NCBI RefSeq assembly: GCF_024362405.1
Contig: NZ_CP101454.1
Coordinates: 744,001-808,000, forward strand
DNA from: Halorarius litoreus
GTDB taxonomy: Archaea; Halobacteriota; Halobacteria; Halobacteriales; Haloarculaceae
Length of the DNA stretch: 64,000 nucleotides
Direction: 5' to 3'
This document shows positions 53,546-61,842 of the stretch, in pieces. Each line of letters starts with the position of its first letter. Position 1 is the stretch's first letter. Below the pieces are notes generated by a model. That model made no database searches. It saw only the letters and a list, made by a program, of their open reading frames with translations, and was not told where the DNA came from. The position numbers were made by a program, and so were the translations under genes.

Positions 53546-53977
53546 GGTCGTACGCCCTATTGTGATGGAACCAATTGTTATAAAAATTGAGGTACTCCCG
53601 GATCGGCGACCTCTGTCCGCCGCAGACGACGGGTTCCGGGACAGCGAACCGTGAGATGCCGGCGGGCAACCCCTGACGAGATTCAGGGCCTAGACCGATT
53701 GCCTAGGTCAGAGCACCACGCTCGCCGTCCTCGACGCCCGGCCACTGTACAGAGAGGGTGGTCGCCTTGTGGTGTAGATTCGCCAAGGCACGGGATGGCG
53801 GTCAAAGGGTCGCACAGCCCCGGAGATGCCGGATAGGCTGTCGACCGTGGGATGTCGACCGCGGGAAGGGCCGGGCCCCGCCACGCTCTCGTCGTCCCAG
53901 GCAGTCGTCGTTGGGCACGTACTGGTTCACGACGAAGAAATATTAATGGGAGCGGGAGTGGTTGGTTGTGCTGGACA
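53546..53977. other. Divergent promoter region of the Mo-hydroxylase cluster
   Basis: Holds the large-subunit TATA box (53577-53584, minus), two CTAG sites 13 bases apart (53690-53693 and 53703-53706, within GCCTAGACC and GCCTAGGTC) and a tandem 14-base repeat, TGTCGACCGTGGGA followed by TGTCGACCGCGGGA (53839-53866). It also holds the coxG box AAATATTAATG (53937-53947, plus). No gene is supported here. Confidence 0.55.
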
Positions 53978-54586
53978 ATGGACTTTGAGGGCACATTCAA
54001 ACTAGAAGACAGGACTATGGAGGAGGTCTGGCTCGGGTTATCCGATCCGGTCCTCATCCGGAATTCGCTTCCTGGCTGTCAGTTTCTGCTCGAGGTCGAC
54101 GACGAGTCGCCGGACTTCGAGGAACTCCGCGACCGCGCGGCCGAGATCGACGACGAGGACGTCGACCTGGACCCCGAGGCCGTCGCCGAACGGGCATTCC
54201 AGGAGGGGTCGCGGTACGTCGCGCTGATGGAGATCAGCATCGGCCCGGTGAATCCGTCCTTCGAGACCACCGTCGAGAACCTCCATCGGGAGTTCCCGGA
54301 GATGCGCGCCGAGGGCGAGGGGAGTGCCTCGAACAGTTCCTTCGACGTGGAGGCGGGGATGAGACTGTCTCAGGACGGCGACGACGTCATCGTCGAGTGG
54401 TGGGCCGAGGCCGACGTCTTCGGGCGAATCGCCCAGATGGGCCAGCGGATGATCAACCCGGTTGCCAACCGCGTCATCAACCAGTTTTTCAACAGCGTCG
54501 AGGCCCAGCTCGACGGCCTCGACCCCGAGACGTCCTCCTCGAGCGGGGGCCTCACCACCTCGATCAAGAGCAGGTTGGGAATGTGA
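53978..54586 (+). CDS. coxG: CoxG-like SRPBCC-fold protein
   Basis: 202-residue START/SRPBCC-domain protein. MDFEGTFKLEDRTMEEVWLG, then LSDPVLIRNSLPGCQFLLEV and a C-terminal NQFFNSVEAQLDGL region match CoxG, which in bacterial CODH clusters anchors the enzyme to the membrane or handles quinone. An acidic insertion (DEDVDLDPEAVAERAFQEG) near residue 70 lengthens it. A TATA-like AAATATTAATG box lies about 30 nt before the ATG. It starts the plus-strand arm of the cluster, with the small-subunit gene 75 bases downstream. Confidence 0.85.
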   Translation: MDFEGTFKLEDRTMEEVWLGLSDPVLIRNSLPGCQFLLEVDDESPDFEELRDRAAEIDDEDVDLDPEAVAERAFQEGSRYVALMEISIGPVNPSFETTVENLHREFPEMRAEGEGSASNSSFDVEAGMRLSQDGDDVIVEWWAEADVFGRIAQMGQRMINPVANRVINQFFNSVEAQLDGLDPETSSSSGGLTTSIKSRLGM

Positions 54587-54587
54587 C

Positions 54588-54665
54588 ATGAACCAAGGTA
54601 AAGATTCAGTAGGTTGGAGTGTGGATTGCGAACGAACGACACGCTGTCCGGAGCGACACCAATGA
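54588..54665 (+). CDS. 25-codon ORF bridging coxG and coxS
   Basis: Starts one base after the coxG stop (MNQGKDSVGWSVDCERTTRC, then PERHQ) and stops at a TGA that overlaps the coxS ATG (ATGA at 54662-54665). It therefore fills the coxG-coxS gap exactly, which chance would rarely give. Two Cys residues (14 and 20) are present. It may encode a small protein of the complex or exist only to couple translation; neither can be decided from sequence. Confidence 0.5.
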   Translation: MNQGKDSVGWSVDCERTTRCPERHQ

Positions 54666-55159
54666 CAGAAGATATCACCCTTACGATAAACGGAACGGAA
54701 CACGAGCTGTCGGTCCCGCCGAACAAACTCCTCGTCCACGCCATCAGGGACGACCTCGGGCTGACGGGGACCAACGTGGGCTGTGAGACCAGCCAGTGTG
54801 GCGCCTGTACGGTCAACATGGACGGCGATGCTGTCAAGTCCTGCACCGTCCTGGCCGTCCAGGCCGACGACACGGAGATCAACACGGTCGAGGGGCTCGC
54901 CGACGAGGACGGTGAGTTCCACCCGATTCAGGAAGGGTTCCACCGCGAGCACGGCCTCCAGTGTGGGTACTGTACGCCCGGTATGATGATCACCGCCCAG
55001 GAGATACTCGAGGAGAACCCCGACCCCACGGACGAGGAGATCCGCGAGGGACTCGAGGGCAACCTCTGTCGGTGTACCGGCTACCAGAACATCGTCAGCG
55101 CGGTCCAGCACGCCGCCGAAGAGCTGGGGCGAGCAGCCCCACAATCGGGTGACGACTGA
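54662..55159 (+). CDS. coxS: Molybdenum hydroxylase small subunit, [2Fe-2S] protein
   Basis: 165-residue iron-sulfur subunit. The ferredoxin-type cluster uses Cys41, 46, 49 and 61 (CETSQCGAC, then SC), and the second cluster Cys101, 104, 136 and 138 (CGYC, CRC). Both clusters are complete. It transfers electrons from the molybdopterin subunit to the FAD subunit. The ATG at 54662 is preferred over an upstream TTG because of the ATGA overlap with the preceding small ORF. The FAD-subunit gene begins immediately after its stop. Confidence 0.95.
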   Translation: MTEDITLTINGTEHELSVPPNKLLVHAIRDDLGLTGTNVGCETSQCGACTVNMDGDAVKSCTVLAVQADDTEINTVEGLADEDGEFHPIQEGFHREHGLQCGYCTPGMMITAQEILEENPDPTDEEIREGLEGNLCRCTGYQNIVSAVQHAAEELGRAAPQSGDD

Positions 55160-56059
55160 ATGTTCCCCGAAGAGTTCGACTACTACCGGGCCGGGTCGAT
55201 AGACGAAGCCATCTCGCTGCTGGGCGAGCACAGTGACGGCGACACGGAGATCCTCGCGGGCGGCCACAGCCTCCTGCCGACGATGAAGTCGGGGCTGTCC
55301 TCGCCGGACAGCGTGATCGACATCAGCCGCGTCGACGAGATGAGCGGCATCTCCGTCGACGGCGACACGGTCACCATCGGTGCGACCACCAACTACGCGG
55401 CGGTCGCCGACTCCGACGAGGTCTGGGAGTCTGCGACCTGCCTCGCGGAGGCCGTCAGCAAGATCGGCGACAAGCAGGTGCGCAACCGCGGCACCGTCGG
55501 CGGAAACATCGCCCACGCCGACCCCGCGTCCGACCTCACCGGCGCGTTCCTTGCCTCGAACGGCACGGTCGTCGTCCAGGGCCCCGACGGCGAGCGCCGG
55601 GTTGCCGCCGACGACTTCTTCCTGGGCATGTACGCGACGGCTGTCGAGCCCGACGAGATCGTCACGAAGATCGAAGTCCCGAAGACGGGGGAAGACACCG
55701 TCGGCGCCTACGTCAAGAAGCCGAGCCCAGCTTCGGGCTACCCGATCGTCGGCGTCGGCGCGGTCGTCGATATCGACGGCGACACGATCCAGTCAGCCCG
55801 AATCGCCGCCAACAACCTGATGGACCACGCCGTCAGGCTCACCCCGACCGAGGACGCCCTGGCAGGCGAGCCCGCGACCGAGGAGTCCGTGGCCGCCGCA
55901 GCCGAGATTGCCACCGACGACCTCGACGAGATGATGATGATGGAGGACATCGAGGCCTCCCCCGAGTTCCGTGCCCAGCTCGCCAACGTCTTCACCGAGC
56001 GCGCGCTCAACGCCGCCCTCGACCGCGTCGAGTCGCCGACGCCCGCCGCGGCCGACTGA
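55160..56059 (+). CDS. coxM: Molybdenum hydroxylase medium subunit, FAD-binding
   Basis: 299-residue FAD subunit of the xanthine dehydrogenase/CODH family. The two FAD-contact motifs are AGGHSLLP (33-40) and TVGGNIAHADPASD in the middle, followed by a C-terminal CO_deh_flav_C-like domain. It passes electrons from the [2Fe-2S] subunit to an acceptor such as the quinone pool. It starts directly after coxS with no intergenic base. The assembly genes follow after 233 bases with their own promoter. Confidence 0.94.
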   Translation: MFPEEFDYYRAGSIDEAISLLGEHSDGDTEILAGGHSLLPTMKSGLSSPDSVIDISRVDEMSGISVDGDTVTIGATTNYAAVADSDEVWESATCLAEAVSKIGDKQVRNRGTVGGNIAHADPASDLTGAFLASNGTVVVQGPDGERRVAADDFFLGMYATAVEPDEIVTKIEVPKTGEDTVGAYVKKPSPASGYPIVGVGAVVDIDGDTIQSARIAANNLMDHAVRLTPTEDALAGEPATEESVAAAAEIATDDLDEMMMMEDIEASPEFRAQLANVFTERALNAALDRVESPTPAAAD

Positions 56060-56189
56060 CGGCCGCCGCTCCGCGACCGACTGACGGCTCGCACCGGTCG
56101 CCGTACCGTTCCTGACCGCCACGTGGCCGCCGGGGCACCGTGAGCTGCGTCCGACAGCGCCACGACGAACCCGCCCGACAGTCCGGAGA

Positions 56190-56196
56190 TTTTAAT
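56190..56196 (+). promoter_or_regulatory. TATA-like box of the moxR-coxE operon
   Basis: TTTTAAT; predicted transcript start about 56219, nine bases before the small ORF at 56228 and about 74 before moxR. Confidence 0.5.
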
Positions 56197-56227
56197 GTAC
56201 GTAGTCTCTAATCGCAGCCAACGTACG

Positions 56228-56296
56228 ATGTCAAGTCATGGACCGATGATGCAACCGACAGGGAAGGGCTGCCCCACTGACGGGATGGTGCGATGA
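56228..56296 (+). CDS. 22-codon upstream ORF overlapping the moxR start
   Basis: Begins MSSHGPMMQP and ends GMVR with a TGA at 56294-56296 that overlaps the moxR ATG (ATGA at 56293-56296). It is the first start codon after the predicted transcript start, and moxR has only a weak GGGATGG before its ATG. Translation of moxR probably depends on ribosomes finishing this ORF. One Cys is present; no family recognised. Confidence 0.45.
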   Translation: MSSHGPMMQPTGKGCPTDGMVR

Positions 56297-57234
56297 GCGA
56301 CAAGACGTTCGGCGGCCTGCCCGAGGTGACTGCCGAGGACATCGAGGCGATGTTCGACAGCGCCGACTACGTCGCCCAGGAGAACATCGTCACGACCGTG
56401 TTGCTGTCGCTCCGGCTGGGGAAGCCCCTGCTGGTCGAGGGCGCACCGGGCACCGGGAAGACGGAGCTGGCGAAGGTGCTCGCGACCGGCTTCGACACCG
56501 AACTGATCCGGTTGCAGTGTTACGAGGGACTGACCGCACAGGACGCCCTCTACGAGTGGAACTACACGAAACAGTTGCTGTCGGTCCAGTCCGACGAGCG
56601 CGGCGTCGAGGATGGGGCGGCCGCCGGGTCGGTGTTCGACGACGACTTCCTGCTCGAGCGGCCGCTGCTCCAGGCGCTGACCTACGAGGGTGACGCCCCA
56701 CCCGTCCTGCTTATCGACGAGGTCGACCGGGCCGACGAGGAGTTCGAGGCCCTCCTACTGGAGGTGCTGTCGGACTTCCAGGTGACGGTGCCCGAGCTGG
56801 GGACGATCGCCGCCTCCCAGCCGCCGATCGTCGTCATCACGTCCAACCGGACCCGCGGGCTATCGGACGCGCTGAAGCGCCGGTGTCTGTACCTCTACAT
56901 CGATCCGCCGTCCTACGACAAGGAGTGGGACATCGTCCGGCGGAAGGTGCCCGAACTCGACGGCGCCGTCGCCGCCGAGCTCTGTGGTGCCATCCAGCGC
57001 TTCCGCCAGGAGCCGCTGATGAAACAGCCGGGCGTCTCCGAGACGCTGGACTGGGCCCGGGCGGTCGCCGCCCTCCGGGCCGACGGCGACGAGGAACTCT
57101 CGCTCGAGGAGATCGAGCAGACGCTCTCGACGCTCCTGAAGGAGGTCGAAGACGTCCAGCGCGTCGACGACGAACTCCTCGAGAACCTGCTCGAGGCCGC
57201 TCGCGACGCGCGGGCCGAGGCCGCCGAAGCCTGA
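56293..57234 (+). CDS. coxD: MoxR-family AAA+ ATPase (CoxD-like)
   Basis: 313-residue AAA+ chaperone-like ATPase. Walker A GAPGTGKT is at 50-57, Walker B VLLIDEVDRADEEFEA in the middle, and a sensor region VVITSNRTRGLSDALKRRC follows. In bacterial cox clusters CoxD, with the VWA protein CoxE, matures the Mo-Cu active site. For form II enzymes the equivalent step is thought to be cofactor insertion or sulfuration. It is followed one base later by the CoxE gene, a standard MoxR-VWA pair. Confidence 0.93.
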   Translation: MSDKTFGGLPEVTAEDIEAMFDSADYVAQENIVTTVLLSLRLGKPLLVEGAPGTGKTELAKVLATGFDTELIRLQCYEGLTAQDALYEWNYTKQLLSVQSDERGVEDGAAAGSVFDDDFLLERPLLQALTYEGDAPPVLLIDEVDRADEEFEALLLEVLSDFQVTVPELGTIAASQPPIVVITSNRTRGLSDALKRRCLYLYIDPPSYDKEWDIVRRKVPELDGAVAAELCGAIQRFRQEPLMKQPGVSETLDWARAVAALRADGDEELSLEEIEQTLSTLLKEVEDVQRVDDELLENLLEAARDARAEAAEA

Positions 57235-57235
57235 G

Positions 57236-58507
57236 ATGAGCGAGGAGCCACCCGACGTCGCCGGCACGCGCGACCGACTGCTGACCCACCTGCTGCTGTT
57301 CTCGCGGGCGCTGCACGAGCAGGGCGTCCGGGTGCCGACCAACGCCGGCGTGGAGGCCGCCCGGGCGCTCGTCGCCGTCGGCGTCCACGACAAGGGGATC
57401 GCCAGAGCGGCGCTGAAGGCAGCGCTGGTCACGGACCCGACCGACATCGCCACCTTCGACTCGATGTTCGAGGAGTTCTGGCGCGCCGTCCAGGACCACC
57501 TCGACCCGGAGGACGACGACGGCGAGGACATCGAGGGTGGACTCGAGCCCTTCGGCGAGACCGACGAGGACGACGACCGCGACACGGTGGAGACGACCGA
57601 GAGTGACGACGAGAGCGAGGGCGGCGCGACGATCACCTCCGCGGTCTCGAGCGGCACCGAGGACCGACTCGTCGGCGACGAAACCACCGAAACCGCCCTC
57701 TATAGCCCGACCGGTGTCTCCGAGCGCATCGCGGTCGGCGACCCGTCGATCGTCGGCCAGTCCGACCTGGAACTCGCCGTCGAGGGACTGACGCGAGCGA
57801 TCGCCGACCAGCCGGGCCGCCGCTGGGGTCGCGACGGGTCGAGAGCCGTCGACGGCCGGAAGACGCTCCGGCGCAGCTTCGCCACCGGCGGGACGGTGCT
57901 CTCTATCGAGGAACACGACCGCAAGGAGACCGAAGTCGAGTGCGTGCTGTTCGTCGACGTCAGCCGGTCGGTGCTGGATACGGTCGACCGCGACTTCCTC
58001 GTCCGGTTCCTCCGGACGCTCGCCCGGACCTGGCGGTCGATTCGCGTGTTCATCTTCGATACCGAGATCCAGGAGATAACGGAGGAGCTGAACGCACCGA
58101 CCCGTGCGGCGACGATGCGGGCCCTCGAGAACGCCGAGGCCGAGTGGGGCGGCGGCACCAGGATCGGCAACGCCATCCGGGAGATACGGACCGACGACCC
58201 GACTGCGATCAGCCGCCGGACGGTGGTGTTCGTCGTCAGCGACGGCCTGGAGATGGGCGACGTCGACGTCCTCGAGGAGGAGATGGCGACGCTGTCGCGC
58301 ACCGCGATGTGGACGCTCTGGCTCAACCCCCTTGCGGCCTCACCCAACTACCAGCCGTCGTGTCGCGGAATGGAGGTCTCGTTGCCGTTCGTCGACGGGC
58401 TCGCGCCGTTCACTGGTCCCGACGACATCACCGCTCTGGCCCGTCAGATCGAACTCCACGGTCTGCGCTCCGTGGGTCGAGAGTACCGCACGGGTTCGAC
58501 GCCGTAG
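57236..58507 (+). CDS. coxE: CoxE-like VWA-domain protein
   Basis: 423-residue partner of MoxR. The N-terminal half contains a long Asp/Glu-rich low-complexity stretch (about 90-135). The C-terminal von Willebrand A domain has a complete MIDAS motif, DVSRS (241-245), in VLFVDVSRSVLDTVDRDF, and VVFVVSDGLEMGDVD for the third metal-binding loop. It serves as an adaptor between MoxR and the immature hydroxylase. The 3' end converges with the XdhC gene after 20 bases. Confidence 0.92.
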   Translation: MSEEPPDVAGTRDRLLTHLLLFSRALHEQGVRVPTNAGVEAARALVAVGVHDKGIARAALKAALVTDPTDIATFDSMFEEFWRAVQDHLDPEDDDGEDIEGGLEPFGETDEDDDRDTVETTESDDESEGGATITSAVSSGTEDRLVGDETTETALYSPTGVSERIAVGDPSIVGQSDLELAVEGLTRAIADQPGRRWGRDGSRAVDGRKTLRRSFATGGTVLSIEEHDRKETEVECVLFVDVSRSVLDTVDRDFLVRFLRTLARTWRSIRVFIFDTEIQEITEELNAPTRAATMRALENAEAEWGGGTRIGNAIREIRTDDPTAISRRTVVFVVSDGLEMGDVDVLEEEMATLSRTAMWTLWLNPLAASPNYQPSCRGMEVSLPFVDGLAPFTGPDDITALARQIELHGLRSVGREYRTGSTP

Positions 58508-58527
58508 CCGGTGTCGGCGGTGTACCG

Positions 58528-59649
58528 TCAGTCGTTTCCGGCGACGACGCGGGGGTGAATCGGCCCCTCGCGCTCCTCGAGGTGCGCCGGCTCGCGGTCG
58601 TTGTGGACCGCCAGAAGCTCGGCGACGATACTGTGGGCGATGCCGTAAGGCGTCCCCGACCCCAGGTCGAGCCCGACCGGCGTCTGGATGCGGTCGAGTT
58701 CCGCTTGCGAGAACGTCCGACCCTCGTCGGCGAAGGCTTCCTGCATCTCCTCGAACCGTTTCCGGGGGCCGAGCAACCCGATGTAGGGAACGTCGGTGTC
58801 GAGCAACGCGTCGAGCGAGAGGCGGTCGTCGACGAAGTTGTGGGTCATCGTCACGACGTAGGTCGAGTCGTCGAAGTCGTGGGCGTCGGCCAGCTGTGCC
58901 GGTGAGGTCGAGAGCACGTTGTCGGCCCGGGGGAACCGCTCAGCTCGGGCGTTGCCGCCCCGGAAACCGATGACGGTGACCTCGAAGTCGACGTTCTTGG
59001 CGAGTTCGACGACCGGGCCGACGTCCGGCCCGGTACCCAACACCACGAGCTTTGGCGAGGGGACGAGCGCCTCCACGAACAGGTCGGCCTCCTTGCCGTC
59101 GGCCGTGACGCTGATCGTCCGGCTCTTGCCTGCCTCGAGCAGCGTCCGCACGTCGGCCTCGGCGCCGCGCTCGACCCAGGATGGCAGGTCACCGGCGAAC
59201 CCCGACTCGGGGTCGTACTGGCCGGTTGCGAACCGCGGCCCGTCGCCGTCGAGGAGGACGAGGCTCGCGAGGCGGTCGCCGTCGGGGAACAGCGGCCGCT
59301 CGACCCCGGTCAGCGGCTCGAGCAGGATGTCGATGACGCCGTTGCAGCCGACGCCAAGCCCCCAGATATCGTCGTCATCTTCCATCAAGTCGTAGGTCTC
59401 GACGCGGGGCTCGCCCGCCGCGACGACGTCGGCAGCCAGCTGGCGGACTTCGTCCTCGAGACAGCCCGCGGTGACGTTACCGAAGCTGTCATCCTGGGTG
59501 ATGACCATCCGCGCACCGGGTCGGCGGTACGCGCTCCCGCGGACGCCGACCACCGTCGCGAGGACGCCGTTGCCGTCCTCGTCGGCGAGCAGCCCGCGGA
59601 TACGTTCGCGAACGTCCTGTTCGGGAACGCTCCAGTTTTGTTGGCTCAT
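58528..59649 (-). CDS. XdhC/CoxI-family Mo-cofactor insertion protein
   Basis: 373-residue protein with an N-terminal XdhC domain (ATVVGVRGSAYRRPGARMVI, VTAGCLEDEVRQLA, containing the conserved Cys) and a C-terminal Rossmann XdhC_C domain (LVVLGTGPDVGPVVELAKN, ending PIHPRVVAGND). XdhC proteins bind molybdopterin, promote its sulfuration and deliver it to xanthine-dehydrogenase-type enzymes. The ATG at 59649 is leaderless behind CGTTTTATCG (59663-59672). It lies next to the Mo-hydroxylase genes, as expected for a dedicated chaperone. Confidence 0.92.
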   Translation of the reverse strand: MSQQNWSVPEQDVRERIRGLLADEDGNGVLATVVGVRGSAYRRPGARMVITQDDSFGNVTAGCLEDEVRQLAADVVAAGEPRVETYDLMEDDDDIWGLGVGCNGVIDILLEPLTGVERPLFPDGDRLASLVLLDGDGPRFATGQYDPESGFAGDLPSWVERGAEADVRTLLEAGKSRTISVTADGKEADLFVEALVPSPKLVVLGTGPDVGPVVELAKNVDFEVTVIGFRGGNARAERFPRADNVLSTSPAQLADAHDFDDSTYVVTMTHNFVDDRLSLDALLDTDVPYIGLLGPRKRFEEMQEAFADEGRTFSQAELDRIQTPVGLDLGSGTPYGIAHSIVAELLAVHNDREPAHLEEREGPIHPRVVAGND

Positions 59650-59740
59650 ACGATAGAAAGAGGCGATAAAACGTATTAACCTTCTGTCGACAGTCCGATA
59701 TTCCTCCGTCCCGGGCCGCCAGGGCAGACCGAGCCGGGGC

Positions 59741-60427
59741 TCAGAGATCCTCGGGCCGGTCGACGTCGTACCGGACCCCCGGGTCGCCGGTCTCGACGGC
59801 CACGGCCCGGTCGTCGGTGTGGAATATCTCCCGACCGCCGACGTCGCCGTCGATGTCCAGCAGTACGTCGAAGTAGCTGCTGTCGAACAGCGTCGGGTTG
59901 CCTCTGGTTCCGTCGTAGGCAGCAGCGATGGCCTTCCCCACCCCGAGTTTGTAAGCCCGTGTGAGGCGGTCGACCGTCGCGGCGTCCACGGTCGGCATGT
60001 CCCCCAATGACAGGACGACGGCGTCGGCGTCGCGCTCGGCCGCGGCGGCGACACCCGTCGCGACGGACGTGCTCTGCCCCTCGGCGTATCGTTCGTTCGT
60101 GCGAACGATAACGTCGAGTTCCGCGAGCGCGTCCCGCACTCGGTCGGCCTCGTGGCCCACGACGACGGTGACGCCGGCGAGGTCGGCATCCAGCAGCGTC
60201 GACGCGGCGTGGTAGACCAGCGGTCGGCCGTCGAGTTCCGCGAGGAGTTTGTTGTCGTCACCGTACCGGCTGCTGGTCCCCGCGGCGAGGACGACGCCGT
60301 GGATTTCGGGGTCGTCGGTACGGGCAGCATCGTGTCCGGCGTTTCGGTCGGCCCCGGCCTCGATGTGGGCGTCACGGTCGGCGTCGGCGTCGAGGTCGAC
60401 GACGGTGATGTCCTGGGGGTCGTACAT
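59741..60427 (-). CDS. MobA/MocA-like molybdopterin nucleotidyltransferase
   Basis: 228-residue NTP transferase. The nucleotide-binding loop GVVLAAGTSSRYGDDNKLL begins near residue 44 and VVLSLGDMPTVDAATVDRL follows. This is the MocA type, which links CMP to molybdopterin to give the MCD cofactor used by xanthine-dehydrogenase-family enzymes. An Asp/Ala-rich N-terminal extension of about 40 residues precedes the core. Its ATG overlaps the moeA stop by one base (TGATG), so it is translated in the moeA operon. Cytidylyl specificity is inferred from context. Confidence 0.88.
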   Translation of the reverse strand: MYDPQDITVVDLDADADRDAHIEAGADRNAGHDAARTDDPEIHGVVLAAGTSSRYGDDNKLLAELDGRPLVYHAASTLLDADLAGVTVVVGHEADRVRDALAELDVIVRTNERYAEGQSTSVATGVAAAAERDADAVVLSLGDMPTVDAATVDRLTRAYKLGVGKAIAAAYDGTRGNPTLFDSSYFDVLLDIDGDVGGREIFHTDDRAVAVETGDPGVRYDVDRPEDL

Positions 60428-61638
60428 CAGCGTTCGACCGAGGCGTAGGGGACGACGTCGACGGGCTCCCCCTCGGTGAGGTCAGTCTCGGTGAGGACGA
60501 AGCCATCAGCGCGGGTCGCTCTGGTGCTCGAAGACAGCACGCTCGGGTCGAAGGTGTCCTCGTAGACATCGATGGGCGAGTCGGTGTGGCCGAAGGGTCT
60601 GGCGACGCCGTCCGTGAGCGTCACGGGGACGGCGTACTCGAAGCCGTCGGGGCCCATCGCGAGGTCGGTCGAGACGGTGGCCTCGACCGCCGGCAGCGCC
60701 GTTTCGCCGGTGAAGAAGGGCCGCATCACCAGCGTGGAAATCGTATGGGCACCCAGCGGCTTGCCGGGGATGGCGAAGGCCACGGCGTCGGGCAGCGTCG
60801 CCAGCGCAATCGGTTTGCCTGGGCGGACCCGTACGCGGTGGAACTCGACAGTGCCCAGATCCGCGAGCGACCGGATGACGTAGTCCTTGTGCCCGACGCT
60901 GGTGCCGCCGGTCGTCACCACGACGTCGTACTCCGCCGCGAGGTCGGCGATGGCGTCCGTGACGCGGTCGGACTCGTCGGGGACGGTTCCCTCGTAGGTC
61001 GCGTCGTGGCCCCACGACCGGACCAGCCCCATCAGCATCGGCGAATCCAGGTCCGACTGCCGCCCCTCGTGGATCTCGGTGCCCGTCGCGAGGACACCGA
61101 CGGAGAGGCGTTCGGTGACGTCGACCTGCTCGCGCCCGAGGTCCCCCAGCAGGATGGCGTCGATGGGCGAGAGCCGCTCACCGGCGGCGAACAACTGCTC
61201 GCCCTCGCGGACGTTGCTGCCCTTCTCGTAGGTGTAGGTTCCGGGTTCGAGCGTCGTCCCCCGGAGCTGGTCGTCCTCGACCTCGGACTCCTCGCGCTTG
61301 AGGACGGCGTTGGCTTCCGGTGGAAGGGGTGCCCCGGTGGCTATCTCGACGGCCTGGCCGGGTTCGATCGACGGTGGTTCGTCCTCGGGATATATCTCGA
61401 CGTCGGTGACAGTCAACGGGTAGTCGTCGGTCGCGTCGAAGGCGTAGCCGTCCATCGTCGCGTGGTCGTAGTTCGGGATGTCGGCCTGTGCGACGACCGG
61501 GCTGGCGAGCGTCCGGCCAGCGATCTGATCGAGGCTGACGGACTCGGTGGGCCGGGCAGCGAGCGCCCGCTCACGGGCGTCGAGTACCTGCTCGACCGCA
61601 TCGCGCCGCCAGACCATGTCCTCGTGGTCGTGTGCCAT
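60427..61638 (-). CDS. moeA: Molybdopterin molybdenumtransferase MoeA
   Basis: 403-residue enzyme that inserts molybdate into adenylylated molybdopterin. Seen: the N-terminal IPNYDHATMDGYAFDA block, VEIATGAPLPPEANAV, the MoCF domain VVVTTGGTSVGHKDYV and AFAIPGKPLGAHTI, in the expected order. The ATG at 61638 was chosen over an upstream TTG because a TCTTTTACC box at 61665-61674 lies about 30 nt away. It is probably an island-specific second MoeA for the neighbouring hydroxylase. It is cotranscribed with the MocA-like gene. Confidence 0.94.
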   Translation of the reverse strand: MAHDHEDMVWRRDAVEQVLDARERALAARPTESVSLDQIAGRTLASPVVAQADIPNYDHATMDGYAFDATDDYPLTVTDVEIYPEDEPPSIEPGQAVEIATGAPLPPEANAVLKREESEVEDDQLRGTTLEPGTYTYEKGSNVREGEQLFAAGERLSPIDAILLGDLGREQVDVTERLSVGVLATGTEIHEGRQSDLDSPMLMGLVRSWGHDATYEGTVPDESDRVTDAIADLAAEYDVVVTTGGTSVGHKDYVIRSLADLGTVEFHRVRVRPGKPIALATLPDAVAFAIPGKPLGAHTISTLVMRPFFTGETALPAVEATVSTDLAMGPDGFEYAVPVTLTDGVARPFGHTDSPIDVYEDTFDPSVLSSSTRATRADGFVLTETDLTEGEPVDVVPYASVER

Positions 61639-61842
61639 TCTCGTGTGCAACGAGGGCGAAACACGGTAAAAGAATGTCGTCCGCTACGGACTCTCCGAGG
61701 CATTGCGCGGGAGCGGGACGGACAGTGGCCTGTCCCGGGCGACGAACGTACCGCACCGAGCCCCGGCCAGTCGAACGGCCGGGAGCGTTCATGCGGTTGC
61801 TCCCAACCGTTGGCCGAAAATCGTCCCGAGCAACGGGAGTCC

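Noticed and set aside
51009-53654. 881-codon plus-strand open frame
   Set aside because: It is antisense to the Mo-hydroxylase large subunit; Arg/Val/Asp repeats are typical of a shadow frame.
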